From the NCBI GenBank assembly GCA_003008705.1, contig PDUO01000007.1, positions 340,123 through 404,122 of the forward strand: a DNA stretch of 64,000 nt. Direction: 5' to 3'. A program made the translations under genes and the position numbers. The notes under the pieces are model-generated. The model was not told the origin of the DNA and ran no database searches. It saw only the letters and a program-made list of their open reading frames with translations. This document shows positions 21,409 through 32,572 of this stretch, piece after piece. This DNA is from Pezicula radicicola (Eukaryota; Ascomycota; Leotiomycetes; Helotiales; Dermateaceae). The first letter of the stretch is position 1. Every line of letters starts with the position of its first letter.

Positions 21409-23675
21409 ATGGTTTCAATCGCAGACCACACTTTCAACATGCTTCCCCGTCAGGACGACTATATCCTTTACCCAGAGCACTCGAATATATACCCAGACCA
21501 ATTCGAGTACAACGCGGTGCAGCAGTTCGGCTTGGAGAATCGGAACTTTCAAGACTCGTATCCAGCAAGCACAGGGTATAGCAACAACACTACTATATAC
21601 GTCGAGGCACCCCAGGACATTTTCCAACTCGACCGCGCACCATCGAATCTGTCTACTGCGTCAGGTGCTTCCGCAAGCTCCTCTGCCATCGGTTCGCCCT
21701 ACTCTGGTCATAATGTCCCGGCGCCAGAATGGGCTCCACATGGGCTCGGCTTAAACCCAAGCATTGTAAGATACGATAGCTTTGGCGGCACCGAATACAA
21801 CTTTGCTCAGCCAGGTATGGAACATGAGTTCGATTTGCAGTTCAATCCTACAACCAAGTCAAATAGCTTTGTTGGTGAGTGCCCAACCGTTTCTGCATCT
21901 CGTCAACATAGTTCGTCAATATCTTCTGTGTCCGAGTCTCTCTCTTCTTTGTCAACTTTTGTCGCGTCTCCAGTCGATCATACTCCAAAATCAATAGCCT
22001 CGCCCGCCACACCAGATAGTGCGAGGAGGGAGTCACGGGATGATTGGTTCAGGTCTCCTTCTGTTTCTGTATTTTCTTCAAGATCTCCTTCTCGTCGACC
22101 GTCGCAAGCATTTGGCGCACCTTTTTTCGCTTCGAGCACCGCTGGCCGGACTCAAGACATGCGATCATCTCCTATCAAGTCGGAACCAACATCAGCATAT
22201 CCAGCTTTTCATCAGTCTCCTTTCTTTTCTCAGTCTAGCGGCAATTTTGTGCCTCCTCTTGAATCATCTTGTTGGTTTCCTCTGTCATGCCTTCATCCTT
22301 TCTGCGCTCTAAACATTGGAGTTTTTATGCTGACCTTTTGCTCCTAGACCCATCCTTGATTCATAGTCAACAATTTACTAGCCGCCCAGTAACAACAACA
22401 CAGCCAAACGACGCCACAGTATACCAGCAACCACTGTACCCAGAGTCTCCAGCATTATCTGCACTATCTCATATCTCCCACAACTCCCCGAGGCCAGTCA
22501 AGGCTGGGAGCCAGTCGCCATATATGGCTTCGCAATATCAACAGTATCCATATCCGGCTCGAAGACCTTCTCTTTCATCCCACCAATCATTTAATAGCGA
22601 GAGTTTTAGCAGCGACGAATCCAAAGAGAAGGGACGGTGCTCATATCCAGAGTGTGGAAAGGTCTTCAAGGATCTCAAAGCACACATGCTCACCCATCAA
22701 AACGAAAGACCCGAAAAGTGCCCAATCCAGACTTGCGACTATCACATCAAGGGCTTTGCACGAAAATACGACAAGAACCGCCATACCCTGACTCACTATA
22801 AGGGTACCATGGTATGCGGTTTCTGCCCAGGATCAGGATCAGCGGCTGAAAAGTCGTTCAACCGCGCTGATGTCTTTAAGAGACATCTCACGTCTGTTCA
22901 TGCGGTTGAACAGACACCACCAAACAGTCGAAAGAAGACTTCTTCCAACGCCAACAACGGCAAGAAGCTCTCAGGATATGCGGAAGATGCCACCGGCAAG
23001 TGCTCCACCTGTTCTGCCACCTTTAGCAACGCCCAGGACTTTTACGAGCATTTGGACGACTGTGTTTTGCGCATCGTCCAACAGGAGGAGCCTTCTGAGG
23101 CTATCAATGCTCGTCGGTTAGCAGAGGTGGAACTGGATCCCGCAGTCCACGACACCCTCCGTGCAAATGCACTACCCATTACAACAAGCACGTACTCGGG
23201 AGATGAAGATGAGGAGGAAGATGTCGACAACGACTCCGACGACGATTTCTCTCCAAGAGGGTCAAAGTCCTCTCGCAAGACGAAACGCGCAAATCCGAAT
23301 GGTGTACAGAAATCCCGAGGCCTCACTCACTCCAAGGGTGGTGTAACACTATCCACAAAAGGTCGCAAGAAGCGCAAGGACTACCCATCGTCCTGGGGAT
23401 GTCCGACCAGCCAAATGAAGATGAAGAAGCGTGTCATGTGTGTCTTCGATGGCCAAAGAAGATTGTGGAAAGACGACATGATGCTGGATACGGATTATGA
23501 AGTGCGAATGAAGCTTCAGGGTGACCAGCGGGCGTATGTCACAGACCTCGACGTTCAGACAATGCGAAGAGCAGAAGCCTTTCATGGAGCTACAGAAGAA
23601 GAGAAGGGTCCCTGGATTTCTGACGATCTGACGACTCAAGATCTCGAAGAACTCATGCAGGTCAAGAGAGAATAA
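21409..23675 (+). CDS. C2H2 zinc-finger transcription factor, 729 aa
   Basis: Exons 21409-22270 and 22348-23675 (2190 nt, one frame). The first half is Ser/Pro/Gln-rich and disordered. About residues 390-475 carry C2H2-type fingers: CSYPECGKVFKDLKAHMLTH, then CPIQTCDYHIKGF with a following RKYDKNRHTLTH, then CGFCP with a FKRHLTSVH end. A fourth Cys-Cys-His-Cys-like motif (CSTCSATFSNAQDFYEHLDD) follows. Next is an acidic run (DEDEEEDVDNDSDDDF) and a basic KGRKKRKDY stretch that may be a nuclear signal, then a well-conserved-looking end (PSSWGCPTSQMKMKKRVMCV). It is likely a nuclear DNA-binding regulator; target genes are unknown. Start: the frame is open upstream to 21364 only through a GTG, so the first ATG was chosen. 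The donor of the coding intron (GTTGGT) is unusual but is the only one that keeps phase. Confidence 0.85.
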
Positions 23676-24940
23676 GAGATTTGTTTATTTTAAATGATGA
23701 TATGTCATTAACGATTGAATTGTTTTGATTTGAGATATTCTCCGGCGTAGTTGGGTTTTGGGATATATGGGATGAGATACCACTTCCAGTCATCATGATC
23801 TGAGACTGACGGACCAGACAAAAGCTCTTGGGTTCTTTTGCTTCGAAAGTTTTCTTTTCGGTCTTCGCATCTTTGGCGACAGGGCTTGATCGGCTGGCCG
23901 TGATTTTTTTATTAGCATTAGCAAGCATTTTTGGGTGGTAGAAGTCGATTTGTTACCACTGTATCAAACAAGTAAAGTAATCGAGACGGAAAAAAGATGA
24001 TTCAACTCTACATACTACATTCGCTCTCATTTTGACATACGGTGATCTCGCTGGTTCAAGCCCAAAGAATCCACGCAATGTCAAACTTCTTTCTTCCGCT
24101 ACACCATATTATCATCGTCCAGCTCCTCTCTCTGCCTTATTACTTTCAGAGAAATAACACGTCTGAAATACATAGGCACCTAAAATTCCCTACCTCGCTA
24201 AAAGCAAACTCCCGAAGTCAGGGGAAGGCTACGTCCAACGTCCGTCCCATTCTCAGAACGAACTCGTAGGCGTGATAGGTACCCGTATGTCCGCCATACA
24301 GAGCCAAGAAAACCTGCAAGGTACCAACCAACCAAGCCTAGGTTACCATCTCCAAATAACCTCTCTCTCAGCCCTTTCACAGACTTTTCCCACACGGAAC
24401 CTCCGTATGCACGATGACAAACCTTAAAACCAGTCAGTAGCCAGCAAGGACAACGCTGTATGATTATGACGTTTACTTTCGCATGTTGACGGGCAATTTT
24501 CAATACCCAAAAACCACCCACGACAACCCATGTTGATTTTTGCGACACAGCCACCTTTCGAAGGCTGAGCCCCCCTGATGGTCCCCTAAAAACTAACTGG
24601 TGAACCGAGTAGTGAACCCAGCCGCCTCCCGAACGCTACCTTCCGCTTTACTCCGTTAGGCGGTGAGAACACTAAGGATACAAACCCCACCATTACTGTA
24701 TTACGTCCCGTCAGAATTATTTGCATGACCCCACCATACCATCAACAGCGTCATTTTTTTTTGTGCAAAACCAAAAAAAACCCACCAGTTGAGAAATCAC
24801 ACGACCACTTTCCGCATAGTCTCAGCCTCTTCCAACGCATCAACACAAACCCCAAACCGCAACTAGCAAATCGAAAATAGCAAATCGCCAAAGGCCGAAA
24901 ACCGAATGACAGAAGCATATCTAGGCAACGAGAAAAAAAG
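23676..24940. other. Intergenic spacer
   Basis: This holds the 3' end of the C2H2 gene and the promoter of the methyltransferase gene. A minus-strand frame at 23662-23928 begins with a Lys-rich peptide but lacks support. Poly-A and poly-T runs lie near 24755-24780. Nothing else is identifiable. Confidence 0.4.
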
Positions 24941-25900
24941 ATGCTAACTGATAAAATCCGACTCTCAGGTCCACCAACCACAACACCAGAAGATATCCTC
25001 TCCTCAGCACTAGCTGTAATCTTCCCTGACGATATAACAAACCAACACGGCGATGATGATAGCTCAGTAATCTACTTATCGCCTACCTACGGACCTATAA
25101 ATCTCTCGTTATGTGCGCCGACGAATGGGGAGACGAGGGGTTTGTTTAGTCATTTTTTGTGGAATGCTAGTTTGCAGTTAGCGGAGTTTGTTGAAGAGGG
25201 TGATGGTTCTTGTTTGGACGGGTTAGATGTGAGGAAGGAAGGCGCCGGGGAGGGAGGGAAAGGGCAGTTTGGAAGGAAATGGGATGTAGAGGACCGGAAG
25301 GTCTTGGAACTTGGTGCTGGAACTGGGTTAGCTGGTATGATAGCTGCGTTGAAAGGTGCACAGGGAGTTACCATTAGTGATTATCCAGCTCCTGAAGTCC
25401 TGGAGAATCTACGAGTAAATGTAGCGGCAAATATCGAACCTCGAAGGAAGAAGAGAGATTTAGAAGAGGAAGAGGTGGATAAATCTATTTCTACGTTATC
25501 TCAACAACAGAATATTGGGAAGGTTAGTGTGGAAGGTCACTCCTGGGGTGTTTTAACAGATCCATTTTCATTGCAGAATAAGGAAGCTTTTGGAAGGATC
25601 TTTGTTGCTGATTGTCTCTGGATGCCTTGGCAACATGAGAATTTGTTGAGGAGTATACGCTGGTTTTTGGCTGAGGATGGTGAGGCGTGGGTTATTGCGG
25701 GTTTTCATACTGGACGGGAGAAGATGGCTGGATTTTATGAGGAGGATAGGATGAGGGAGTGTGGGCTGGAGATTGAGGCTATTTGGGAGAGAGATGCAGA
25801 GGGTGGTACGAGGGAGTGGGTGGTTGATAGGGGCAGGGAGGATGTTACGGAGCGGAAGAGGTGGTTGGTCATTGCAATTTTGAGAAGGTTGAAGGGGTGA
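24941..25900 (+). CDS. Methyltransferase-16 family (EFM7/nicotinamide N-methyltransferase-like), 319 aa
   Basis: A class I SAM-dependent methyltransferase. The SAM-binding motif VLELGAGTGLAGMIAA (about 127-142) is followed by VTISDYPAPEVLENL, and an upstream SHFLWNASLQLAEF block is typical of family 16 (which includes yeast Efm7/Nnt1, modifier of elongation factor 1A). FVADCLWMPWQHENLL corresponds to the usual D-x-x-Y/W post-motif region. The exact substrate cannot be deduced. A charged insertion (RRKKRDLEEEE) lies between the motifs. Start: ATG 24941 gives a full domain. However, the sequence just after it (GCTAAC, then CTCTCAG ending at 24968) looks like an intron branch site and acceptor. 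The true first exon could therefore lie upstream, for example ATG 24905 joined through a weak GC donor. Confidence 0.8.
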   Translation: MLTDKIRLSGPPTTTPEDILSSALAVIFPDDITNQHGDDDSSVIYLSPTYGPINLSLCAPTNGETRGLFSHFLWNASLQLAEFVEEGDGSCLDGLDVRKEGAGEGGKGQFGRKWDVEDRKVLELGAGTGLAGMIAALKGAQGVTISDYPAPEVLENLRVNVAANIEPRRKKRDLEEEEVDKSISTLSQQQNIGKVSVEGHSWGVLTDPFSLQNKEAFGRIFVADCLWMPWQHENLLRSIRWFLAEDGEAWVIAGFHTGREKMAGFYEEDRMRECGLEIEAIWERDAEGGTREWVVDRGREDVTERKRWLVIAILRRLKG

Positions 25901-26181
25901 AAAATGACACGCAAGGAAGAATGTCTACACCACTTCCTAAACCAATTACGGGATTGCAGGTCAATAGTGGTTGTCTGCTACTCTTACAAGAACGAGCAAA
26001 AGGCCCAGGAACTAATGCCAATGCACGGAGGCTTATTGCCCAAGGCAAACGTCGCCCCGATGTATGATACATATAACAAAAATATAGTCCTTCCGTAGAA
26101 AGCTATAAGCAGACCAACTCTAATGAACCCCAAAACTCCAATAGCTCCCTGATTTCGCCGAATCACCCAAGCTATCAAGGT

Positions 26182-28072
26182 TCAGATTATGGCCTGAGCA
26201 ATCACCCGCACGTCTCCATCCATCCAGTCATTCTGCTTAACTCCATCAATTGCAGCGGCCCAAGTCGCTTCATCCTTAACATCTATCAATCCATTTGGAC
26301 TCATGACTTGGATACTGTTTGGATTCGGTAGTCCTTCCTCCCGTGCAAAGGTCTGCAAAAGCTGCACCAAGCTTGCAAATCCTTGACATTCCTTTGGTCT
26401 CAAAACAGTCTTAGGTCTTGCTCTTCGGCCTCCGTTGAGAAGATTGATGTGATAACGAATAGGGTCTTTCTGTGCTGCTTCTGTGTATGAGCCAATTGAT
26501 TGTGCAACAACTTCGCCGTTTTGAAGTGGAGAGTTTGGGCTCAGATAATTTTGGTTGAGATTTGGGTCGGCCACGGGCGGTGCAGAAAGTCTCGATTCTG
26601 CAGAATAGTGCGGTGAAGCTACATGGTTTGGCTGAACTTGTGGTGAACCTTGTTGCGATTTGGTTTTTGATCCTCGCTTTTGGCGAACCTTTCCAGCATT
26701 TTGCTTGCGTGTTTCAATGGCGTACAGACGTTGTCTTTCGTTTGTGACCATACGTCTCAGCAGAGGAGTGATGAGCGAGATAATCCTGTGAGGTTATCAG
26801 CATGTGTAATTTGATGAAATCCGAAAGTACTTGAACGGGGACCATTGTCATTCCTGGACAACTGAACTTCCCAGGACATTTGACACGTAAGGTTTCAACT
26901 GCAAGAAACCACCATCATGCATGTCAAAACAATATGACTCAGGGAGTAATAGTTCCTTCTGTCAAATGCCTAAAGCTCCGACAAGGAGTGAAGCGGGGAA
27001 AGAAAAGAGTAAAACTGGCAGATATAGACTTACTTATTCTTCATCTGAGGATATTTGAGCTTTCTTGCCTCAGCTCCTGGTGCGCTCTTACCGAAACATC
27101 TTTCACCCCAGCCCTCATCCTCGAGGAATGATTTCACACAAGCAAATAGTCTGAGCTTTGTCATATCTGTATCGCCTCTATATCGGCCTCCAACACAATC
27201 TCTTCTTTCAGGGTGTGCTTCGTTCAGCATGTATGATTTTGCCGCTGCTTGTAGATGAAGAAATTGTTCGGGGGTTAACTCCAGGGAGGTAAATAGCTTT
27301 GACATAGGAGGTCCTACAAATGTATTAGCAAAAGCCAAACACAAATACCCCAACAGATACGCATACTTGTATATTTCTTCGATGCTGCAGATGGTCGCCG
27401 GAACAAAGCCGCAGCTGAGTGCACTCCCGCAGTTCTCGCATCTTCAGCAACAGCAGAAGCAGTGGTGTAGTACTCAAACTTAGATGGGGTGTCATCGTCG
27501 TCAGGGCCCCATATGTCACGCTCTCTGGCGAGATCATCGAAGCCATCATCCTCATAGACCTCGTCGTAGTCCTCCTCTATTTCCTCATCTTCATCCTCAA
27601 CCTTCTTACGCTTCTTGGCGTTATTGGGGCCAGTTCCAATCAGCCCAAACTCTTTCTCGGGTTCGGCGGATCGCTTTCTCTTGGTTGAAGCTGCGCGCCC
27701 AATCTTAGAGAAATCGACGCGCTCGGGCGTGCTGGAATGTGCTGTGCGTCTTTGATTCTGACCTGTCCGAGAGGTTTCAGCATCATCAGCTGTCGCGGCA
27801 GCTTGGAGGAGCCTTTCGAATTGGTTGTTCGTTACATTTGCCTGTTCAACTACTTGGTCGAAGCTGGCAAGGCTTTCCAACAAGGCGGCGGGATCATCGA
27901 TGTCTTGAAAACGATTCGACGAGGTTGGGGGTGGAGGGTATGTGTAATCGCGCGCAGGAGCAGCAGCAGCACTGTCTGGTCGACTGGTATTGTTGGAATT
28001 GTTGGCATTGTATGGAGTGTCAAGTTGTTGCAGTCGCGCTTGATCAGACTCAGATGCATTTGGGGAGGCCAT
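26182..28072 (-). CDS. Unrecognised acidic, probably nuclear protein, 529 aa
   Basis: Exons 28072-27367, 27313-27034 and 26785-26182 (1590 nt, one frame). Residues 1-130 are Ser/Ala/Asn/Pro-rich. Then a basic motif (AASTKRKR, later NNAKKRKKVEDEDEE) and a long acidic stretch (EEIEEDYDEVYEDDGFDDL) suggest a nuclear chromatin- or RNA-related protein. The middle, encoded by exon 2 (LFTSLELTPEQFLHLQAAAK to GWGERCFG), looks like a folded helical domain and is probably the conserved core. The C-terminus after a Lys/Gln-rich linker contains another ordered-looking segment (ending DGDVRVIAQAII). I do not recognise the family. An in-frame Met at 28108 would add 12 residues; ATG 28072 was preferred. It is divergent from the LMBR1 gene (351 bp) and convergent with the methyltransferase (281 bp between stops). 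Confidence 0.78.
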
Positions 28073-28423
28073 TTTGATAGATGTGCAAATCGCGCAAACA
28101 CCTGTCAAACATCATCAAATGGGCGGCGTTGCGAAGGCAGAGCGGAGTGGAGTGTGGCTCGAGTGGATAGGATAGGATAAGGCGTTTTATTCATTCAGCA
28201 CGTGATTCCAAGGACCCTTCGTATCAAATCTGTCTAGGCACACTCCAATATCCGGGAAGGTCGGCCTTGCGTCACCTCCCGCCTCCGCCTCATGCACCCA
28301 GTCCTCGTCTTTCTAAACTAACTTTGACTCGCGACGACTCCTTCATCAACCACGTCCTCTTATCTTCTGGATACTCAAGAACCCTATATCAGCCTTATGG
28401 ATCCATAGTCTTGCCATAGCATC
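28073..28423. promoter_or_regulatory. Compact bidirectional promoter, 351 bp
   Basis: It separates the start codons of the acidic nuclear protein (-) and the LMBR1-domain gene (+). Both promoters must fit in 351 bp, so co-regulation is possible. No named motif was identified. Confidence 0.5.
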
Positions 28424-30546
28424 ATGTTCGCAATCGCAGCAGCAGCAACACAATCGCCCGTGGGCTCCGAGATCTTTGCATTCATTGCATTGTTAGTGAT
28501 CAGCCTGGTGGTCCTCCTCATCTTGCGACATTACCTGCCTCTACGGACCACGCCGGCATTCCTACTTGTGCCCATTTTCTTCGCGCTCTGGCTTCCCGCA
28601 AGCATAGTGCTGCTCGTACCAATAGATCTTGCGTCAAGCGAGTCAGATCCAGATGCTTCCATTAGAGGAATATGGCTTCCGGATAGGGTCCTGTTGGTCT
28701 CCTGGAGGATCACATATTGGCTCACATTTGCCTTGACAGTAGGGAGGAGCCCCCAGATTCTCACGAAGCGCTGCTGACATCTTTACAGTGGTTCATCCTC
28801 CCCATCCTTTCTGAATACGCCGATGCTGGATACCGAGACCCCAAAGGACGATTAATATTCTCCTTGCGCGCGAACGCTCAATACCAAGCCCTCCTACTCG
28901 GATCTGGCATCGTTGGAGGAATCTACATATTTGTGTACTCTGGAGTATCGTTTGAGTCTTTGAAAGGAACGGTTATGGCTTTGGCTTATTGTTGGGGTTT
29001 GATACTCGCAATTTACCTGATGGGTCATGGATTGGTCGCAATCCCAAGGAGTCTCTTCCGGAATGCCAGTGTGAGCGGTAGACTGAGAAGGATACAACAA
29101 AAGGCGCCAAAGGTACACGAGAAAATGGAAGAAGCCATTGAAAAACTGGAGGATATTGAAGCACAAGTAGCAGAACTAAGCCAGCGAAAGACTGGGACAG
29201 CTCGGGTGTTCGGAGAATGGATTGAAGAGCTGGCTGAAGAATCCCACCTCCCCGAATCTAGACCTCGTACCCTGCATCGCCGAATGTCTGCACCAAACGT
29301 TACCACTCCAACAGTCATCACCGAACGATACATGGCGGATCTTAGTCGCCAACTGAACAGAGCCCAACACAGCCGTGCACGCTGGCTTGACGAGTGGGAT
29401 CAATTGCTGCAAGAAGCTGCTGATACCCAAGCTATCCTTGACTCTGCGGCGTCTAAGAAGATTGAGATTGGTCAAACATCACCTCAGACCAGCATGTTCG
29501 ATCGTTTTACGATACTCACACCGTATACTCGGTACCTCTACAAGTACTATTTCATTCCATATATGAGACTGTTCTTTGGAGGGGTCTTTTCACTGGCTTC
29601 GTTGTGTATCATCTGGTCAGAACTCATCAAGACTGTAAACCCATTCTTTTCCATCATCGCTCTCACGGTAGTTCATCATCCCAATAGCGATCGTGGTCGG
29701 ATTGGGTTTGCTGGTCAGGTTATTGCGTCCATGTGGATACTTTACATGTGCGCTGCCGCTTTGACATCGTTGACCGAAGTCAAAGTATGGAGAGGACGAG
29801 CTTTGGTTAGAAGAAACACCCACGGAGAGTCGGCAGGATGGTATGCGATGCAAGTCGCAAAGCTGTCTGTTCCCCTGTCGTTCAATTTTATAACTTTCCT
29901 TTCGCCGGATGTCTACACTGATACAGTCTTCTACCAGTTTCTTGGGAAGCTTATTAATTTGACACCTCTTGGAGCATGGTTTGATTGGTTGTTCCCAATA
30001 TTCATTTTGGTTCCGGTTTCTGCAACACTATTCAACTTATATGGCCGGGTTAAGCGACTTGTTGGATTTGGAGTCATTGATGATGACGATGAAGAAAATG
30101 AGAGTGGCTATGGCACTGGCTCTTGGCGTGAAGGGCGAGACCTTATAGAGAGAGAGTTGCAGGGTCACTCCTCATTAGGTCGACTTGGAGATGGCGCTGC
30201 AGGAAATCGCTCACACGTCCCCAATAATCCAAACAATCGTACAGCACCAACTTTGTCTGTGCCACCAGCAGAAAGACGAGCTGCAGTTGCCTCTTCGAGA
30301 CCAAGGCCAAGTGTCGATCCTCAACAGCAACAACAAGACGCTTCTGACGACGAAAATTTCTTGGAGTCATTTGGACACCGAGTAAAGAATACACTCGATA
30401 CTGTCAACGCACCTAAGTGGCTTCAAGAAGGCATCAAACGCCCGAAATGGATGGGAGGTAGTGGTGAAGGTGAGCCTAGTCGAAGTGATAACAGTTTTAC
30501 TCGTTTATTTGCTGGCCGTTCCGAATCTAGAAGGGTTAGACTGTAA
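28424..30546 (+). CDS. LMBR1 domain-containing membrane protein (LMBD2 type), 690 aa
   Basis: Exons 28424-28738 and 28789-30546 (2073 nt) joined by a 50-nt intron. Hydrophobic segments begin at residue about 15 (IFAFIALLVISLVVLLIL) and recur near 40-65, 90-115, 145-165 and 175-195. After a long coiled-coil-like cytosolic region (about 210-350), further segments run to about 550. The block TFALTWFILPILSEYADAGY followed by DPKGRLIFSLRANAQYQ is typical of the LMBD2 branch of the LMBR1 family. Animal LMBD2 acts near receptors at the plasma membrane; the role in fungi is little defined. The C-terminal 150 residues are Ser/Asn/Gln-rich and acidic in part (DDDDEENESG) and probably cytosolic. The junction is phase 0 and supported by family similarity across it. 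Confidence 0.88.
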
Positions 30547-30589
30547 TTTTAATATAAAGTGCTTTGAAATATTAGCGTCATTTTAGTGA

Positions 30590-30960
30590 TTTTCGACCCT
30601 ACTATATAGTTTTAAAAACTACTATATTAAAACCTACTCTATAGAAATAAAAATTACTTACTAGTAACAACTAAACCTTATTTTCTATATAAATTATAAT
30701 ATAATTATAATATCTTATACTATACTATAAAAGTAAATAAAGCCTTAATATAGTATTAATTAAAGTTATAGTTGTTAAGTACTAATTAGTTCTACTAAAT
30801 ATAAACCTAGTTGTAGTGTTCCGCTTACTAATAATTATTATAGGCGCTACTCTACTCCGTACCTGCGCTACTAATTTAGTACGCTGGTAGTACCTATCGA
30901 CTAGGATAGTAGCTTCTGTAGTGCCCGAGCGTTAAAAACGATTACTAATTTCAGATCTCA
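30590..30960. repeat. TA-rich, G-poor tract, RIP-like
   Basis: Just downstream of the LMBR1 gene the base composition changes sharply. From about 30600 to 30790 the plus strand is almost devoid of G and full of TA, ATA and TTA steps, then somewhat mixed to 30960. In filamentous ascomycetes such patches commonly arise from repeat-induced point mutation (C to T at CA sites) of a duplicated element. No ends or coding traces of the parent element remain visible. Confidence 0.55.
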
Positions 30961-31220
30961 TTGTACTAGTACGAATTAATTATGAAAAGAAAATAACAAA
31001 AACGAAAAAACAAAACAAAACAGGATACCCAAACGCCATGCTTGCTAAAAATTTCCATTCCAAACCTTCATGGCCATGATAATGACTGAAATTACCATCG
31101 TCTTCCTCATGCTGAGTCAACATGCAAGGAACTCTTGTATCGTTTCTAAACAGGCTGTTAGTAAAAGTAGTAAGGCAGAACCTTTTTCTACTAATGGTGA
31201 GGATTCTATTACCATCATGT

Positions 31221-32572
31221 TTACTCCCAGAACGTGAAATCCTGGGATTTCTGGCTGTTGCCATAATTATCTTCATCCATACCTTCGTTTTGCTGAAGCG
31301 AGTTCGTGTAGTCCTGGTTAGTAACCCCTAAACTCCTTCCGGGCTGTGGATAGCTTTTTGTGTATGCTCCAGCCATGCTTGATTGACTGTTCGTAAAGCT
31401 GTTGTTGAAAGGGTAGCCGGCACCCTCAAGATTGGTTTCTGTGGATTGCAAAGAACGTGTAGAGTCATAAGCTTGCGGCAACTCTATGTCCCAGGGATTG
31501 GGTTGTGGGTAGGACGTTTGGTAATTGGTGTAATGGGAAGTATCTCCCACGTTGTGGAGAGATGGAAAACCAGGAGCGGGCGACAGCTGGTCCGTGGGGA
31601 CCCATGAGCCAGGAGGCTGATAGAACTGAGAGCCTGATGCAATGGTTGGCTCGTAGCCTGCCGGTCGTCCATAGCTTTCAAAGATTGGATTCGTATTTGC
31701 ATAGTTCGTTGGTTCGTCACTGAAAAGGGTGTCGGCATCTTTTCCAGCCTTATACTTTTCTCCTTGTGGGCCATGTATAGGTGTACTTTCTTCAAATGTT
31801 CCTTGGATCGGCAACTGATTAGCAGGGAACGGATCAATTTGCCGGCTTATAGGAGTTGCTGGCGTGAAATAAATATTCGCGTTATTTAGTGTACCAGCGA
31901 CAACCTGGCGTCGACGGTCCCATGAAGTCGGGGTATTAATAACTGTTGTTGAGAATGGCGTTGATGACTCCTGGTTTTTGACGAATGAAGTGATGCTATA
32001 GTTCCCATGTTGGGTGTAGTATTGTGGAGGTTCTTCGAAATTGCTTGTTGCTGACAACCCAGACAAGGATGTTGGATATGTTGCTGAGATAGAGAGATTA
32101 TCAAAGTCTGAGGTAGGTGGTCTAGGAGCTTCGCCGTAAGTCGAAGTTTGGCTGGTGGAGGATAGCGTTTGTCTTCTATGAATACACTACTGACATATTA
32201 GATGACCTTACATTTTAGAAATGTTGGCTGCGAACAACACACCTTCACCTTTTTGTTATGACACTCTTCACATGCTCCAACCTTCCTCACGGCGGCAACT
32301 ATTCGTCTCTCATTCTCTTCAAAACGCTTGCGATGGCGGCCTCTCCTGGATGGTTTATCTACACGATGAGTCGGAGTACTCGACTGTGATGTTGTGGCAC
32401 TCCCTCGGCCGGCGCTGGGAGCTGGAGTTTGTAAAGATTGTGTTGTGATCCGCCCCCGTGGAAGTTCTAGGAAGTATGCTTCAGGTGGATGTGTCGTGCC
32501 TCTGCCGGAATGATAGTGCGGAGAGCCTTGAAGGTCTCTCGTTGATTTGGAACCTCCACTGAATGGATACAT
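31221..32572 (-). CDS. Putative transcription regulator with half zinc cluster, 431 aa
   Basis: Exons 32572-32243 and 32186-31221 (1296 nt, phase 0). Residues 75-115 are strongly basic (DKPSRRGRHRKRFEENERR) and lead into RKVGACEECHNKKVKCIHRR. This resembles the first half of a fungal Zn2Cys6 cluster (C-x2-C-x6-C with KKVKC), but no second set of cysteines follows in the remaining sequence. The rest is Ser/Thr/Pro/Gln/Asn-rich, disordered and Tyr-dotted, ending FTFWE. The spliced junction falls exactly between KVK and C, so it creates the cysteine pattern. Likely nuclear and possibly DNA- or chromatin-binding. Start: ATG 32572 was chosen because the frame upstream, though open, has no nearby better Met; the ATG at 32950 would add 126 residues of weak composition. 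Confidence 0.68.

Noticed and set aside
23662..23928. Minus-strand frame overlapping the end of the C2H2 gene
   Set aside because: The Lys-rich start is suggestive, but it overlaps the downstream part of a real gene and lacks splice or family support.
24042..24110. Possible tRNA-like sequence near ctggttcaagccc
   Set aside because: The T-arm-like fragment has no matching acceptor, D-arm or anticodon arm around it.
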